Assembly (NCBI GenBank): GCA_947034895.1
Contig: OX344765.1
Coordinates: forward strand, 27,719,001 to 27,783,000
DNA length: 64,000 bases
Direction: 5' to 3'
DNA from: Rhytidiadelphus loreus
Taxonomy: Eukaryota; Streptophyta; Bryopsida; Hypnales; Hylocomiaceae
Position numbers and translations under genes: made by a program. The notes beneath the pieces are model-generated. The model was not told where the DNA came from. It worked only from the letters and a program-made list of their open reading frames with translations, and made no database searches. Below, one piece after another: positions 22,661 to 33,699 of this stretch (positions are counted from its first letter, which is position 1; every line of letters begins with the position of its first letter).

Positions 22661-24318
22661 CAAGGTAAATTTGGCGGACAACTCTATTTTATCCAACTCC
22701 AAATAGCATCTATTAGGTCTTTACATCCGCATGTCTATTATTTGGATGTAAATTTGACAAAGATGTAGGATTTCGTCAACCCTGTCTTTTATTAATTTTT
22801 TGAAAGAATAATAGCCATCATATAACATAGCAAAGGAAAAATCAAAAGAAAGAAAATGATTACAAGTTTTCAACATAATTTTTCTATCAAGTTATCTTCT
22901 TATAATAAATACAATTGTAGTCATTATCAATTTAGAAGACTATGAGTTCCCACATTATGAGAAATTGGGAATAGTGCTACATTAGTAGCCTGACATGGTT
23001 GAGACATGGCCATGTCAGATAATAATATTTAATTATTTTAAAAAATAAATATATCTATTTTTTTTTTAAAATTTAAAATCTTTAAATTATTTTATAGTTT
23101 GTCACTGTTGTAGTGGTTCACAACAAGGGGTACAATCACAAAACAATTTTTTGGAGGCCTTAAAAAACATCTAATGAAGACTTGCCCTTTATTATATATC
23201 ACAATTAGAATGGCGAAGGTATCATCTACTATAACTATTGAAGCATGAACCTAATGAACTAATTTTTTTCCCTTAGGAATGGTTGCCTTGATTATAATCA
23301 TATCCCTTATTTTTTGGACATTAAAAAAAAACTTAATTCAATTTTTCTAATTTGTCTCACTTTGAGGTTTAAGGGATTTTAGTATGAGGGAGTATCTAAA
23401 ATTAATAATTAATAATTTAAATTTATATGATCTATTTCCACAATAAAAAGTTATATTTATACCAAGAGGCATCTAAAAATACATTACTCTATGTATTCCA
23501 ACTTAATGCAAATAAGACTTTGTAGCATGTGCACTTCTGAACATTGAAGAAGGTTTCAAAATCATTCTTAGGTGGAATCTCATCACCATCAAGTCCTCAC
23601 AATCTACCAACTTTTAGTTTCTTCGTAAGTTTTTTTCCTATTTTTTCCAAATTAAAACATCAAAGTACCTATTATTTTGAGACTTTGTATTTAGAGAAAT
23701 TTCTAGGCTTTTCCTTCCTAGGGTATCTTTTTCTTAAAGGTGCATACACTAATCATTTTCTTTAAAATTTAAAATTATTTTTCTAATTTTATAGTACTCC
23801 CAAAAAAAACACCTAATTACTAAAAAAACAAGTCAATCTTTCTTGCAACTACCCATCTACATTGCATCAAATCTTTAGGTTGGTTCATCCATGAAAATGA
23901 TGGATGGATTTGCTACTAGATTTGTAGCTATTGTAAGTTTTTTTTTTTTTCATTGCTTTGCTTTGAAGATAGACTTGTAACTTCAAAGAGAATGAATAAG
24001 GCATTGCACAAAGTTATTAATTTCAACTAACTCCATGACTTCTTCTACAAAAGAATTCCATAAGCTACATGATACCTCTTGTGGCAATTGTGACCATGAT
24101 GAATACAACAATGATTCACATATTGTATCATATAAAAATCAATGTAATTAATGTAAATATATCATTACAATTCTTTTAATGCCTAAAATTGAAACAAAGT
24201 TGAATATTAGACATCAATTTTATATTTTTGCATATTAAACTTTGATATGAAATTAGATGATAGTAAAATTCTATTTGGGATATTTTTTTATTTACTTAAA
24301 TATCCTTTAAAGTCTTTA
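22661..24318. other. AT-rich intergenic DNA with dispersed repeat (23335-23635)
   Basis: 23335-23635 is the partner of 9690-10010. The remainder is low-complexity AT-rich DNA without a recognisable gene. Confidence 0.45.
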
Positions 24319-25240
24319 TTAACCCCTAAAGGTTTTTGACTATGTTTTCATCCAAAACGCTCCAAAACTGCCATTTCTAGTACAATTATCAAATTTAAAA
24401 AAAACAAAACATTTTTAAACACATATAACTGTAGGATCTTGTAGTACATAGATGTGGAAAAAATTCCAAAAATTTCCACCATGTAGATTGCAAGATATTA
24501 GCATTTGAAGTGATAGAAATCCTTTTGGGGGCCCTACAAAAAACCGGGCAGCTAGACTTAACAAGGTCACATTTTTATGAAAAAATATTCATGTTGGTGG
24601 TACTTCTTTGGATTCATTCTTCAAGGCAATTAAGGCTAGATGCTTGAAAAAATTCAGATCATTTGGAATTAAAAAGAAAAAAAAGTAAGTAGACAAAAGT
24701 AGAGAATTATTCAAAATACTAAACTCATAAGAATTTAGTTATGGACTTGAAAAATGCCAAGCCCAATGGTTGTAATGTTGTAATAAACAATCTACATCCT
24801 ATGATTTTATTTTTTTCAAAAAATATTGAAAATGAAATTACATAAAGGACTTTGAAGTTTATTTTAGAGTAGAGATTGCATAACTATCCACAAACTAAAT
24901 TCATCATAACTTTCATCTCATTAATCAAAATGGAAGAATGAAAGCTTTCTACATATATATAAATATAGAGAACCAATTTTAAATTTTAATTTCTTTACAA
25001 AGTGATTTTTTAAGAATTTTTTGAGTTGCACATATTGCCTATACTTCAAAGAAAATTACATATTATACAATAATTTTTTAACCATGTAGTAAAAAATAAT
25101 GAAATATTTTGGGCTTTAAAACTATTCCTTGGACATGTTGTGTGAAAATTTCAAGGAAAAAAATAAAATTTCCATATGCAGTGAGTTGCCTAAAATCACT
25201 ATGTTGCCAAAAAAATGTAGTTTGGTCCTTCAAGAGTTAA
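24319..25240 (-). mobile_element. TTAA element, inverted full-length copy (922 bp)
   Basis: It reads TTAACCCCTAAAGGTTTTTGAC at the plus-strand left (family right end) and GGTCCTTCAAGAGTTAA at the right (family left end). Interior landmarks are all in reverse orientation, including CATCTCATTAATCAAAATGG and ACAACATGT-like blocks. No open frame. Confidence 0.85.
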
Positions 25241-26089
25241 GAATCAAAAATTCGATTTAGAAAAAAGTTGTTTATGATTTTTCAATTGAAGATTTTGTGC
25301 CAAATTTTCCATTGCAAATCTTAGTTTTCTAGTGTTTAGGCTTCTTTGGACAAAATACACATCTTTTGGGGGAAATCACATTGAAAATTCATTTAGAAAT
25401 ATTGTAGAGTTGATTTTGAAAAATTATAAATTGGTTGTGGCTATCCATGTTGTGTGCATTAACTGCATATTTTTCTCTTGACTTCAATTTTAGATTTGAC
25501 GTGTAAAAAGAAGATTAAAAGACTTCAAATAATTTTCATAGTATTAAAACCTTTTTGATCAAACATTATAAACATTCAATCTATATCTGAGATTGTTCCA
25601 ATTTTTTTCCTATCTTATCCATAACATCATATTTACAATTTTATTTGAATTTACAAGGTTATAAATTTTTGAAATTGATAAAAATTATCAAAATTTATTA
25701 TCTTTGTTTGGTTTTGAAAAACTTTAGAAGCTCAATAAAGGCCTTGGACATTTAGGGGTTCAAAAACCAAAAATGCACTTATTTTTTCAATGTAAACTTG
25801 GAAATGATGGCATTCATGTTTATTAGAGAAATATGATTTGATAAAAACATGTATTAATACTCGCAACCATTTCTTTATTGTAGGTTTTCTTCTTTGCTTT
25901 GTTACATGAAAGTAATTCTTTTTTCCAAAATAATTATTAAATAAATAAAACAATCCAATTCATGAAAGGCATAAAATAATATCATTTCTTCCTTTGAAAT
26001 ATGCAATATTTAGCCAAACTAATTATTATGATTGGAATTAAGACTTAATCAAACTATTGTACAAAGTGCTATAATTGTTGCTCAAAGGG
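25241..26089. other. AT-rich intergenic DNA, no gene seen
   Basis: GGACATTTAGGGGTTCAA at 25746-25763 resembles a lone right terminus of the TTAA family, but nothing around it matches the element. Confidence 0.4.
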
Positions 26090-26695
26090 TCTTTTTTTAG
26101 GATACATTTCATTCTTGTTTCCTTGCCTATTTGCACATGAATGTAAGAATTTGTTCCTAATATATGGTGGTTAGTTTTCTATTTTTTAACCTCTCCTAAC
26201 TAATTTGGAAGAAATGTTTTTTATGTGTGTACTTTATACATGTACCTAGGTTTGTAGCCATTGTGATTGCTCCTCGTCACAAGTAGGCCCTACTCTACCA
26301 CAAAATAGGGATTATCTTTATACAACCAACTAAATCTAAAAGAAATAGATTTTAACCACCTTCTACACAAAATGAGACTTTCAAATTCCAAATTAGATTG
26401 TTGGAGGTAAGTATTGAGTTCCAACAATTGTCCAAGGTAAAAACTTTGGAACAACCAACCCTACAATGGCTAGGGAGGATTGATACATATATTGCTCCAT
26501 CAAAGGATAAATGTAAAAATTGCCCCCTATTTTGTGCCACTTAAATTCTGTGTTTCTACATGCCTCCTACCTAGTTAGAAGCCTTAGATTGCAAATGTGA
26601 ATTCAGAATCTGCAAATTTTTTCATATGCAGCAAATAAAAAATTCCAATGATTTCTGGAGTGGTAAAACACGGGGCAATAGATGGGGCAATCCTC

Positions 26696-26746
26696 CTAAA
26701 ACACCCTAAAACACCCTAAAACACCCTAAAACACCCTAAAACACCC
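26696..26746 (+). repeat. Decamer tandem repeat CCTAAAACAC
   Basis: About five copies of a 10-bp unit. The mirrored place in block B copy 1 (8890-8915) has only about one unit (TTTAGGGTGTTTTAGGGG). The unit contains CCCTAAA, the plant telomere motif, but the period is 10 rather than 7. Confidence 0.85.
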
Positions 26747-27646
26747 GAAAGGCCGAAACCCTAAAACCGCAACACCAGTGGGCAGGGATGAGATTCCGAC
26801 CCGACTGTCCTCCGATTGCCAGCCCCCACGTTGCCCATGCTCTCGCGCGCTCACGTGCTTCACAGTTGCGCAATGCCAATCCTGGACTGCGAGGAACAGC
26901 AACAGGCTCACCGCCTCCCCTACTGTCGCCGGGATCCCTCGCTGACAGATAAACATGTGCACCCGGCCAGCACTACAGATTGCTAACTCTTGCTTCACTG
27001 TTGACCAACTTGCTGATCACTCAGCGTTCGGAAAAAGATCTTCGCCTCGCCCCCACACGTATCCCAGTTGTATTAGAGGGGTCACAGTTGTTCTCGAACT
27101 TCAGACCAACACTAGCTTTACGGTTTAGAATGATCGACCAACCTCAGCTTATTAATAAGTTGCCCAGTATTAGGTTTTCGTAGACTGCGCTAAATGCGCT
27201 GAATCTCTCCAGCAAATTCAGTGTCGATCTGTTTTATTAAATCGCACTGGCGGTGGAGATGCTCATCCTGAAGAACATATAGATCACGAGATCATTCATC
27301 GAGTACTGTGATTGTCCTGGCACGGGCGAAGAGAGTAATTCGGGAGGTTCACGTCTTTGATTGTCACCACGATCGATCTCTAGCCTTGTGCTTGTCCATG
27401 CATCCAGCACGTGAGGCCACTGTTCAGTCAGCTGTAGGAATTTTAATACAGCATGTGGCAAGAGCAAGATATCCCAAGGTTATATTTACATATGCATCGT
27501 GGCACCACTCGGATCCAAGTGGGAGAATCTATCCATTTAATTTCATATACTGAAAGTCAAGTTGGAAGAAGTGCTTAAATTGGGGAATTAGGTGAATTGC
27601 GACTCGGTACTGTGCAACTCGCGCATTGCATCTGGGGTAAAGCTAG

Positions 27647-27652
27647 TATAAA
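27647..27652 (+). promoter_or_regulatory. TATA box of DUF2235 copy 2
   Basis: GCTAGTATAAAGCAGGGC, identical to the block B copy 1 element on the other strand. Start codon candidates follow at 28412 and 28436. Confidence 0.55.
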
Positions 27653-27854
27653 GCAGGGCATCGGTCGCCAAGGTCACACACCTCACTTCAATCTTGGGTT
27701 TGATTGTCGCTTTGGGTCCTGAATGGCGATTGCTGGGTGCAGCCGTAGCTTGAGGAGGTGCGGGGCACTACGTATGAAGATTTGTCAAGCAGATTGGGTT
27801 AGCGAGCTGAGTGGATCGCTTTTCACTATTATTCCACTTGGAGCAGATCCGTGA

Positions 27855-28130
27855 GTGACCGATCATCGAGGCCCACAGCTTGCCATCTCCCTACGAATTG
27901 AAACTCGGGGCGAAGCTCTGTTGGAAACAGGTGATCATCAGGACGTCCTTACTTTAATTTATGGACTCGATCTGTACACGCAAATTTGTTTCCCTCACTC
28001 ACATGTATACCATTGTCCTGTTCACTCCTTGCATTTCCAGTTAGGTCTATGTGCAGAGGTGCCTGTTTCTTTGCAATCTATTTTGTCGGTACGTAGATCA
28101 TTAAGTTATTATACACGTATGCATGAATGA
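27855..28130 (+). other. Upstream open frame / leader exon candidate of DUF2235 copy 2
   Basis: A 91-codon frame nearly identical to 7774-8049 (minus). It contains donor-like GTACGT at 28087. Splicing from there to the acceptor at 28433-28434 puts it out of frame with the hydrolase, so it would act as 5' leader or upstream ORF rather than an N-terminal exon. Confidence 0.25.
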
Positions 28131-28411
28131 TGTAGATATGGACCATGAAAGGTAGACCTAGGGGTTCAGGAGTTCCGTTCCCTTGAAGGCATTCCGCTCT
28201 CGACTTTGTGAGAAAGCGAGCGTGAAAATATTGTCGATCTATTGGGCTCTCTCTATTTACTATACGTAGAAGAATGATGCACTACGATCAGCATTCATGC
28301 GCGCAGATTACACGTCGACAAGTATCCGCATCCTCTACTTCTTGCTAGCGATGAGATTGATCCAGTACAGCTAGTGTAGGAATTAAGATTGCTTACTCTA
28401 AGCTTGCCTGT

Positions 28412-30106
28412 GTGGAATGCAAATTTGATTACAGGATGAGTCAAAATGGGACCAACGATTCGAAAGCTCCCACGCTGGCCCCGTCGAAACCACCCCAGCG
28501 TCGTCTGGTGGTGATGTTTGATGGTTTTGGGAATACGAGGCAGAGTATGACCAACGTAGCTCGTATGTTTGAGGCTATCGACGATTCGCACCGAGATTCT
28601 TACAAGCCTTGGATTGATTCGGAGGTCAAAGACTGCTTGGGCCCCGCTTCTACGAAGATCGTTCAGTGCGGCAAATGCAATCAGCCCATGTTGGAGCCGC
28701 CGAACTATAAAGGTGACGACAGTAAAGCCTACTTCCGTGCCGGCGTCCCGTGCGGCTCTTGTTATCAACTTGTGGTGGAGCCTGAGCTGCAGCCCGATCA
28801 GAAGGTGAAGTATATCCCAGGGGTGGATGGCAAAGGAGTAATCGCATGGCTTTCGGCTGAATTTCTTTATTACCCCTTGTCAGATAAGATCAAAGAGGGA
28901 TATACTTGGCTGTGTGAGAACTACAAGGAAGGAGACGATGTTTTCGTGTTCGGTTTCAGTCGGGGGGCGTTTGCCGCGCGCAGTCTGATCTCGCTGCTGC
29001 ACAAGTGCAACGGCGTCTTGAAGAATATTCAGAAATCATTGGACCATAACAAAGTCACCGACACAACGGAATCAGTGGACTACAACAAAGTCTTCGACAC
29101 AGCATACACTTATTACCGGGAATGTGTCCAGAGTAAGGATAAAAATATTCAAGCCGAGCTCAAAAGAGTTTTCGATAAGTACCTCCAGGAGCACAAAGAC
29201 ACGATTAAACCTATGCATGTGCAGGTGAAGATGCTCGGCGTGTGGGATACAGTCGGCGATTTCGGCTTATCTAGCGGAACACGGTATCAGATCCACGGAC
29301 ATGACCTGTCCTGCAACGTCGATAACGCTTACCACGCTCTCGCCCTCGACGAAAACTTTGAGGTGTTCAAACCACCACTGTGGACGTCTCGAGCTTTCGA
29401 AGAGCAGGAGGTCAAACAAGTCTGGTTCGCCGGGAGTCATCGCAACGTCGGCGGCGGCGCAGATCTGGACGATAATGACGACCCGGATGATCTCTGGCAA
29501 TACTCCTACGTGTGGATGCAGCGACAAGCCGAGAAGCATGGCCTCCGATTCTACTGGAGTTTCGAGTATCCGGCTACTCGACAAGCCAATTCTCATTCAC
29601 GCACGAGACTGGTGTCGCAACGGGAGCCGCGACCGTCTTTGAAAAATTTCGTCTGGAGTTCTTATTGCAATTGGCTTTTTAAACAGTCCATCCGCGAAAC
29701 TAACCCGGAACTGGCCATGTTGCACTGGTCTGTCCTGGAGCGAATGGAGGTCGGGGAAAAGAACCGTCAGGCGGAGGCGGAAAATAATGCCACTGAGGCA
29801 CACACTGTGCTTGACAAAATAAGGGGTCTTTTATCTTACATCTATCCTTGGAATGACTTCGGGAGGACTAGCGATGGGTTCGGTGCACCCCAGTCCAAGC
29901 CCACGGGGTACCTGCTACCAAAGTCCCTCGTCGGAAATGACACATATGCCGAATTTAAGGCGACTGTAATTCCCGAGGGCAGTACGGAGGTAATAGCGCC
30001 TGGTCAAGTGGACGCGAAGGGCACCCCGAAATGGCACATCGAAACGGACGATGTGATGGCGTGTACGAAATGGGGGCTGGAGCCGCGGTCGAAGAAACTG
30101 GAGTAG
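28412..30106 (+). CDS. DUF2235 (Tle1-like) alpha/beta-hydrolase, copy 2 (diverged)
   Basis: 564 codons, intact. The likely start is Met9 at 28436, just after GATTACAG (probable acceptor). It keeps the two CxxC pairs (C86/C89, C114/C117), the nucleophile elbow GFSRGA (Ser183), GVWDTVG, AYHALALDE and SHRNVGGG. Differences from copy 1: the strongly conserved DGT-x-N near residue 37 is DGFGN; the GVGT motif is lost (GVDGKG); a ~30-residue segment after GVWDTVG is missing; a ~60-residue stretch after the nucleophile is heavily substituted; and ~15 C-terminal Lys/Glu-rich residues are absent. The first ~130 and last ~100 residues are nearly identical to copy 1. The frame is preserved throughout, which suggests it is or was functional. 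The Thr-to-Phe change could alter or abolish activity. Substrate unknown. Confidence 0.83.
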   Translation: MECKFDYRMSQNGTNDSKAPTLAPSKPPQRRLVVMFDGFGNTRQSMTNVARMFEAIDDSHRDSYKPWIDSEVKDCLGPASTKIVQCGKCNQPMLEPPNYKGDDSKAYFRAGVPCGSCYQLVVEPELQPDQKVKYIPGVDGKGVIAWLSAEFLYYPLSDKIKEGYTWLCENYKEGDDVFVFGFSRGAFAARSLISLLHKCNGVLKNIQKSLDHNKVTDTTESVDYNKVFDTAYTYYRECVQSKDKNIQAELKRVFDKYLQEHKDTIKPMHVQVKMLGVWDTVGDFGLSSGTRYQIHGHDLSCNVDNAYHALALDENFEVFKPPLWTSRAFEEQEVKQVWFAGSHRNVGGGADLDDNDDPDDLWQYSYVWMQRQAEKHGLRFYWSFEYPATRQANSHSRTRLVSQREPRPSLKNFVWSSYCNWLFKQSIRETNPELAMLHWSVLERMEVGEKNRQAEAENNATEAHTVLDKIRGLLSYIYPWNDFGRTSDGFGAPQSKPTGYLLPKSLVGNDTYAEFKATVIPEGSTEVIAPGQVDAKGTPKWHIETDDVMACTKWGLEPRSKKLE

Positions 30107-30499
30107 AAAGAGGACAACGGGGATCGAGGCTGACACCGGGGATCTGGGTGGCAGATATTTGGGGAATATCTTCCCTCTGGAACTCACAAGCCAGTGCCAA
30201 GTCCTCACAAAAATGGAGAGACCTGGGAATCTCCCTATTTATTTTTATACGTCTCCATATGGAAACCTGCTTTGTTTCATTTTAGTATCCATGTAGTGAG
30301 CTGCTACGACTATGAGTTAGCTCCGTATACTGCATTTAATTGCAGACCGTGTTGTTCGCAACAACTTTTGAATGGATGTAGGAGTAGCAATTGCAATCTC
30401 AAGATCCCAACTGTGCTTATCCAAAAGTTTTTATTGTAATCATTAACCTGTTCTAAATTCTAATTGGTCATTTCAGCGTTTTCTGTCGATTAGTCTACC

Positions 30500-30505
30500 A
30501 ATAAA
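30500..30505 (+). terminator. Poly(A) signal AATAAA of DUF2235 copy 2
   Basis: AATAAA about 395 nt after the stop codon, mirrored in copy 1. Inferred from position only. Confidence 0.4.
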
Positions 30506-30558
30506 GTCCCATTCTGCACTTCCTTATAGGAAAACCATTGAGTTTCCCTGTGCAAGTA

Positions 30559-30798
30559 GGCAGGGGTGAGCTGACCCCCTCCTCGTCCCCCAAGGAAAAC
30601 CCTGAAATTTTTTATTTCCCAAGCATGATAAAATTTGCAATTTTTGAATTCATATTTGCAATCAGAGGCCCCAAATTAGCTAGGGGAGATATACAGCATA
30701 CATTTTGTATGCACAAAATAGGGGGTCTTTTTTTTACTTGCACCCCCTGGACTGACTTGGGGGGGGGACGAGCGAGGGGGTCAGTTCACCCCGACCAT
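30559..30798. mobile_element. hAT-like miniature element (240 bp) with 8-bp target duplication
   Basis: Left end GGCAGGGGTGAGCTGACCCC. Right end GGGGTCAGTTCACCCCGACCA. Direct TGCAAGTA on both sides (30551-30558, 30799-30806). Block B copy 1 has the uninterrupted site (TACTTGCA at 5256-5263), so the insertion is dated after the block duplication. An 8-bp duplication and a CAGGG-type end fit hAT. The interior is AT-rich without a transposase. Confidence 0.9.
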
Positions 30799-30930
30799 GC
30801 AAGTACTGTGGTAGAAACTTTTAGTGCTGTACTCGATTTCACCTGTTTTGAATTCTGATTCTTTCTTTCTTTAGCCACAAAACTCAAGTCAATCACGGAA
30901 CTAAACTCCGTAATTTCGCGTTCCCTGCAT

Positions 30931-31919
30931 ACCTGTCGTGTTGATTACTGTACTGTACACATCTGATTGAGGGTGCTAACCAGTTAGATGAAGCGGTGTC
31001 CCCGAGCCGGGCGCCCTTCGGGAAAGTCGAGAGTCGAGTACTTCCCATCCAATGCTCAGTTGAAGTGAGGCAAGAAATTTTGACAGTTCTCCGTTTTTCG
31101 TTAGCTTTCAAGGGTCGGAAATGTGTTCTGGAATTGTTTTTGTGCCATCCGGCCAGTTCGCCAGGGCAGCATGTTGACCGAATGACCGGCCGCAGTTCAC
31201 CATTTCGACACAGGAAATAGAGATGAACTTCCTAAGTTCCTGTTGCACGTTGAAGACTTTCTGATTACGATCCAGCAAATACCTCTACCACCGAAATCTT
31301 TCGAGGATATGGAGAGCTCTGAACTCTGAAGCGATAGGACGCATTTTGTGAACTCAGAAACCATTGAACTGCTGCTCCTACGTACATGCAAAGACATGAA
31401 CTATCATCATTAATTATATTTGTGCAGTGCAAAGTGTTACAAACAACAGCTTGGTGCAGCATTAGGTTGTTTCTAGTGGGCAAACTAGACAATTGTAGGA
31501 AGAATGGTAACCGACTTTACAAGTACAGCGGAGGGGATGATCGACCAGTGCGGGTTCACCAGATAGAGAATGATCGAGGAATGAGGAAGATTCGTTACTT
31601 TCATTCCAAACTTTTCTTTGGCCTACAACTACCTCAATTAAGCGCCCCCCGCAACCTGACGACAAGAATTTCTACAATCATGTAATCTCGCACCAGCAGA
31701 GAACTCTAAATTCCATCACCAGTGCAGATCTTGGCCATAACGTCGATTTCGTTAAACTGGCGCGATTCCATGAACCCAGAATAACCCAGAGTTTGGCAGC
31801 CCAAAGTCAGTTCTTACTTCTTAGGTGCCTACATTAGTGAATAGGTGTGTATCCTTCCTTCAGAAATGTTTGAGAGTCATTTATTGGACACTTTTTGTCC
31901 ACGACGTTTGAGAGTTACA
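30931..31919. other. GC-richer non-repeated stretch, no gene identified
   Basis: Noticeably less AT-rich than its surroundings (for example CCGAGCCGGGCGCCCTTCGG near 31004). Several frames of 65-99 codons overlap on both strands without recognisable domains. No partner in the window. It may be the remains of a gene or an unannotated exon-bearing piece. Confidence 0.35.
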
Positions 31920-32500
31920 ATGGTGGGAAAGGATGAACCCCTAATGATCCAAGGGGGTTGCACTTTCAAAATGGGCCAAACCTGTCAAGAACTTGAGCAA
32001 TTTGTTTGCCTATTTTTCTTGAGATTGGATAGAATGTAACCATAGGATCTTGTAGTTCACATTGGGAGTGAGAACTTCAAAAAGTTTCAAATTACTTGAC
32101 TACATGGTTTAATAAATATTTAAATTTGAAGTTTTATTTAGGTCAATGGATAAATAGGGTAGTACACTTTGAAGGAGCATATCTTAGTGAGAATATTCCA
32201 AAGTGATGACTTTTGTGCTCAAGGAAAGACAATAGAGTTGAGAATGTTCATCTTAAAATTCACAACATTTTGGTCATTTTGCAATTTTGGGTGGAACCTT
32301 GCAATATATGGTAAAAATTGAAATGAAAGTAGCATTTGTAAGAAAAACAAGAATGGGCACAGACATGTCTTTTCCTTGAGCTCCTTGGATGTGCTCTTTT
32401 TGAGATATGCAACAATTGCCGCATTGGTTGGCTAACTTTTTAGTCCATGCCCAAACTCAATTGTTTGGCTAACTTTTTAGTGGCCATGCCCAATTTGAAC
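31920..32500 (-). repeat. Dispersed repeat, partner of 10245-10700
   Basis: Reverse-complement match as described for 10245. ATAGGATCTTGTAGTTCAC at 32042 also resembles a motif inside TTAA elements. Confidence 0.55.
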
Positions 32501-32974
32501 AAGAAAACTTGAATCGTGAAATACACTATAATGCATTATATTTTCTAGAAACTATTTTTATTCAAAAAATTTTAAATTAGAGAATAGTCAGCTCAGAAAA
32601 GAAAGGAAATAACCAAAAATGGTTAATTGGTCACTTGGGTCTCATTAGAGAAATTCTCAACCCTCTAGAGGGCCGCTCCAAAGCAATTGAAAGAACCCCA
32701 AGATTACATTTAACTTTGCTTAATGATTTATTTTTCCCCTGTAGTCAATCACCAAAAGTCACAATGTCCGACAACTGTCAGTGGTTCAAAATTCAAGTTT
32801 AAGTAGTTAAATAATCAAGGTTCAAGTATTATAAATTAAGCAAATTCAATGAAATTAAGGAAAATGAAGTGAATTTTCAAGCTAGTTGCCAAAAAAATTA
32901 GAAAACTCTGACGTTTTCCAACTAGCTTTTAAAGTCAATTAATTTAAGGTGTTTAATGATGAGAAGAGAATATC

Positions 32975-33031
32975 TTTATGTACACATGGGGTGGTAGGAG
33001 GTAGAACAACCCATGTGGGATATGTAGTTTA
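32975..33031 (-). promoter_or_regulatory. Outward TATA module, left arm
   Basis: On the minus strand: ATATCCCACATGGGTTGTTC, then TACCTCCTACCACCCCATGTG, then TACATAAAGATATTCTC. The same ~55-bp module recurs seven times in the window. TCCCACAT plus a downstream TATAAAG recalls plant LTR/TRIM promoters. Promoter activity is inferred. Confidence 0.4.
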
Positions 33032-33440
33032 GAATTTGTAGTTTTTCAACCGCTCATAGTTAAGTTTAAAGTAGGAATCAAGTTAAAATTAGAATTTTAA
33101 ACCCCATTTAGGCATAGTAAAATGATTTTTTTTCAAAAACTTTTTCTATGCCTTAATTGCTTAATTTATAATACTTGAACCAGGGGTTGAAAGGGAGATT
33201 TTCTTTGACATTTTCAAAAACCTTCTCCAAATTTTTCCCATAACTTTTTATTGGAGGCTCTAAACTTCAAAAGGATTTTTGGACATGAAAACTAACTTGA
33301 TTTTCCAACTTTATTTAGTTCAAAGGTTTTTGATAAAAATTATTCTACTATGCCTAAATGAGGTCTAAAATTCTAGTTTAAACACAATTCCTATTTTAAA
33401 CTTAACTATGAGCAGTTGAAAAACTACAAATTCTAAACTA

Positions 33441-33495
33441 CATATCCCACATGAGTTGTTCTACCTCTTACCACCCCATGTGTACATAAAGAGAT
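33441..33495 (+). promoter_or_regulatory. Outward TATA module, right arm
   Basis: The mirror copy of the left-arm module, CATATCCCACATGAGTTG ... CCCCATGTGTACATAAAGAG, pointing towards higher coordinates. Confidence 0.4.
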
Positions 33496-33699
33496 TCTCT
33501 TTTCATCATTAAACATCCTAAACTAAGTGACTTTAAAAGCTAGTTGGAAATTAAATGTAAAAGTTTCCTAATTTTTTTAGCAACTAATTTGAAAATTCAC
33601 TTCATTTTCCTTAATTTCATTGAATTTGCTGAATTTGTTGAATTTCCCAATTAATCACCTCATATGTTCACGTGGTTGATTATTAAACAGACTTCTACT

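Larger units (their letters stand above)
26090..30930 (+). repeat. Block B, copy 2 (inverted segmental duplication)
   Basis: The mirror image of 5131-9310, separated from it by ~16.8 kb. It is longer because of a 240-bp hAT-like insertion, an expanded decamer and other small gaps. It carries the second DUF2235 gene. Mirrored landmarks outside the gene are the TATA region, the CACGTGAGGCCAC block near 27410, the ATGATCGACCAACCTCAGCT block near 27130 and the AGGAACAGCAACAGGCTCACCG block near 26890. Confidence 0.9.

Noticed and set aside
22451..22768. 105-codon Ser/Pro/Leu-rich frame
   Set aside because: Direct translation of a degenerate CATCCACC short-repeat tract.
26696..26760. Interstitial telomere array
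   Set aside because: The period is 10 bp, not 7, and only about five units exist, so it is a local decamer expansion.
28295..28768. 157-codon minus frame over the start of DUF2235 copy 2, also open in part at 7037-7513
   Set aside because: Antisense shadow. Its conservation follows from the near-identical N-terminal coding region on the other strand.
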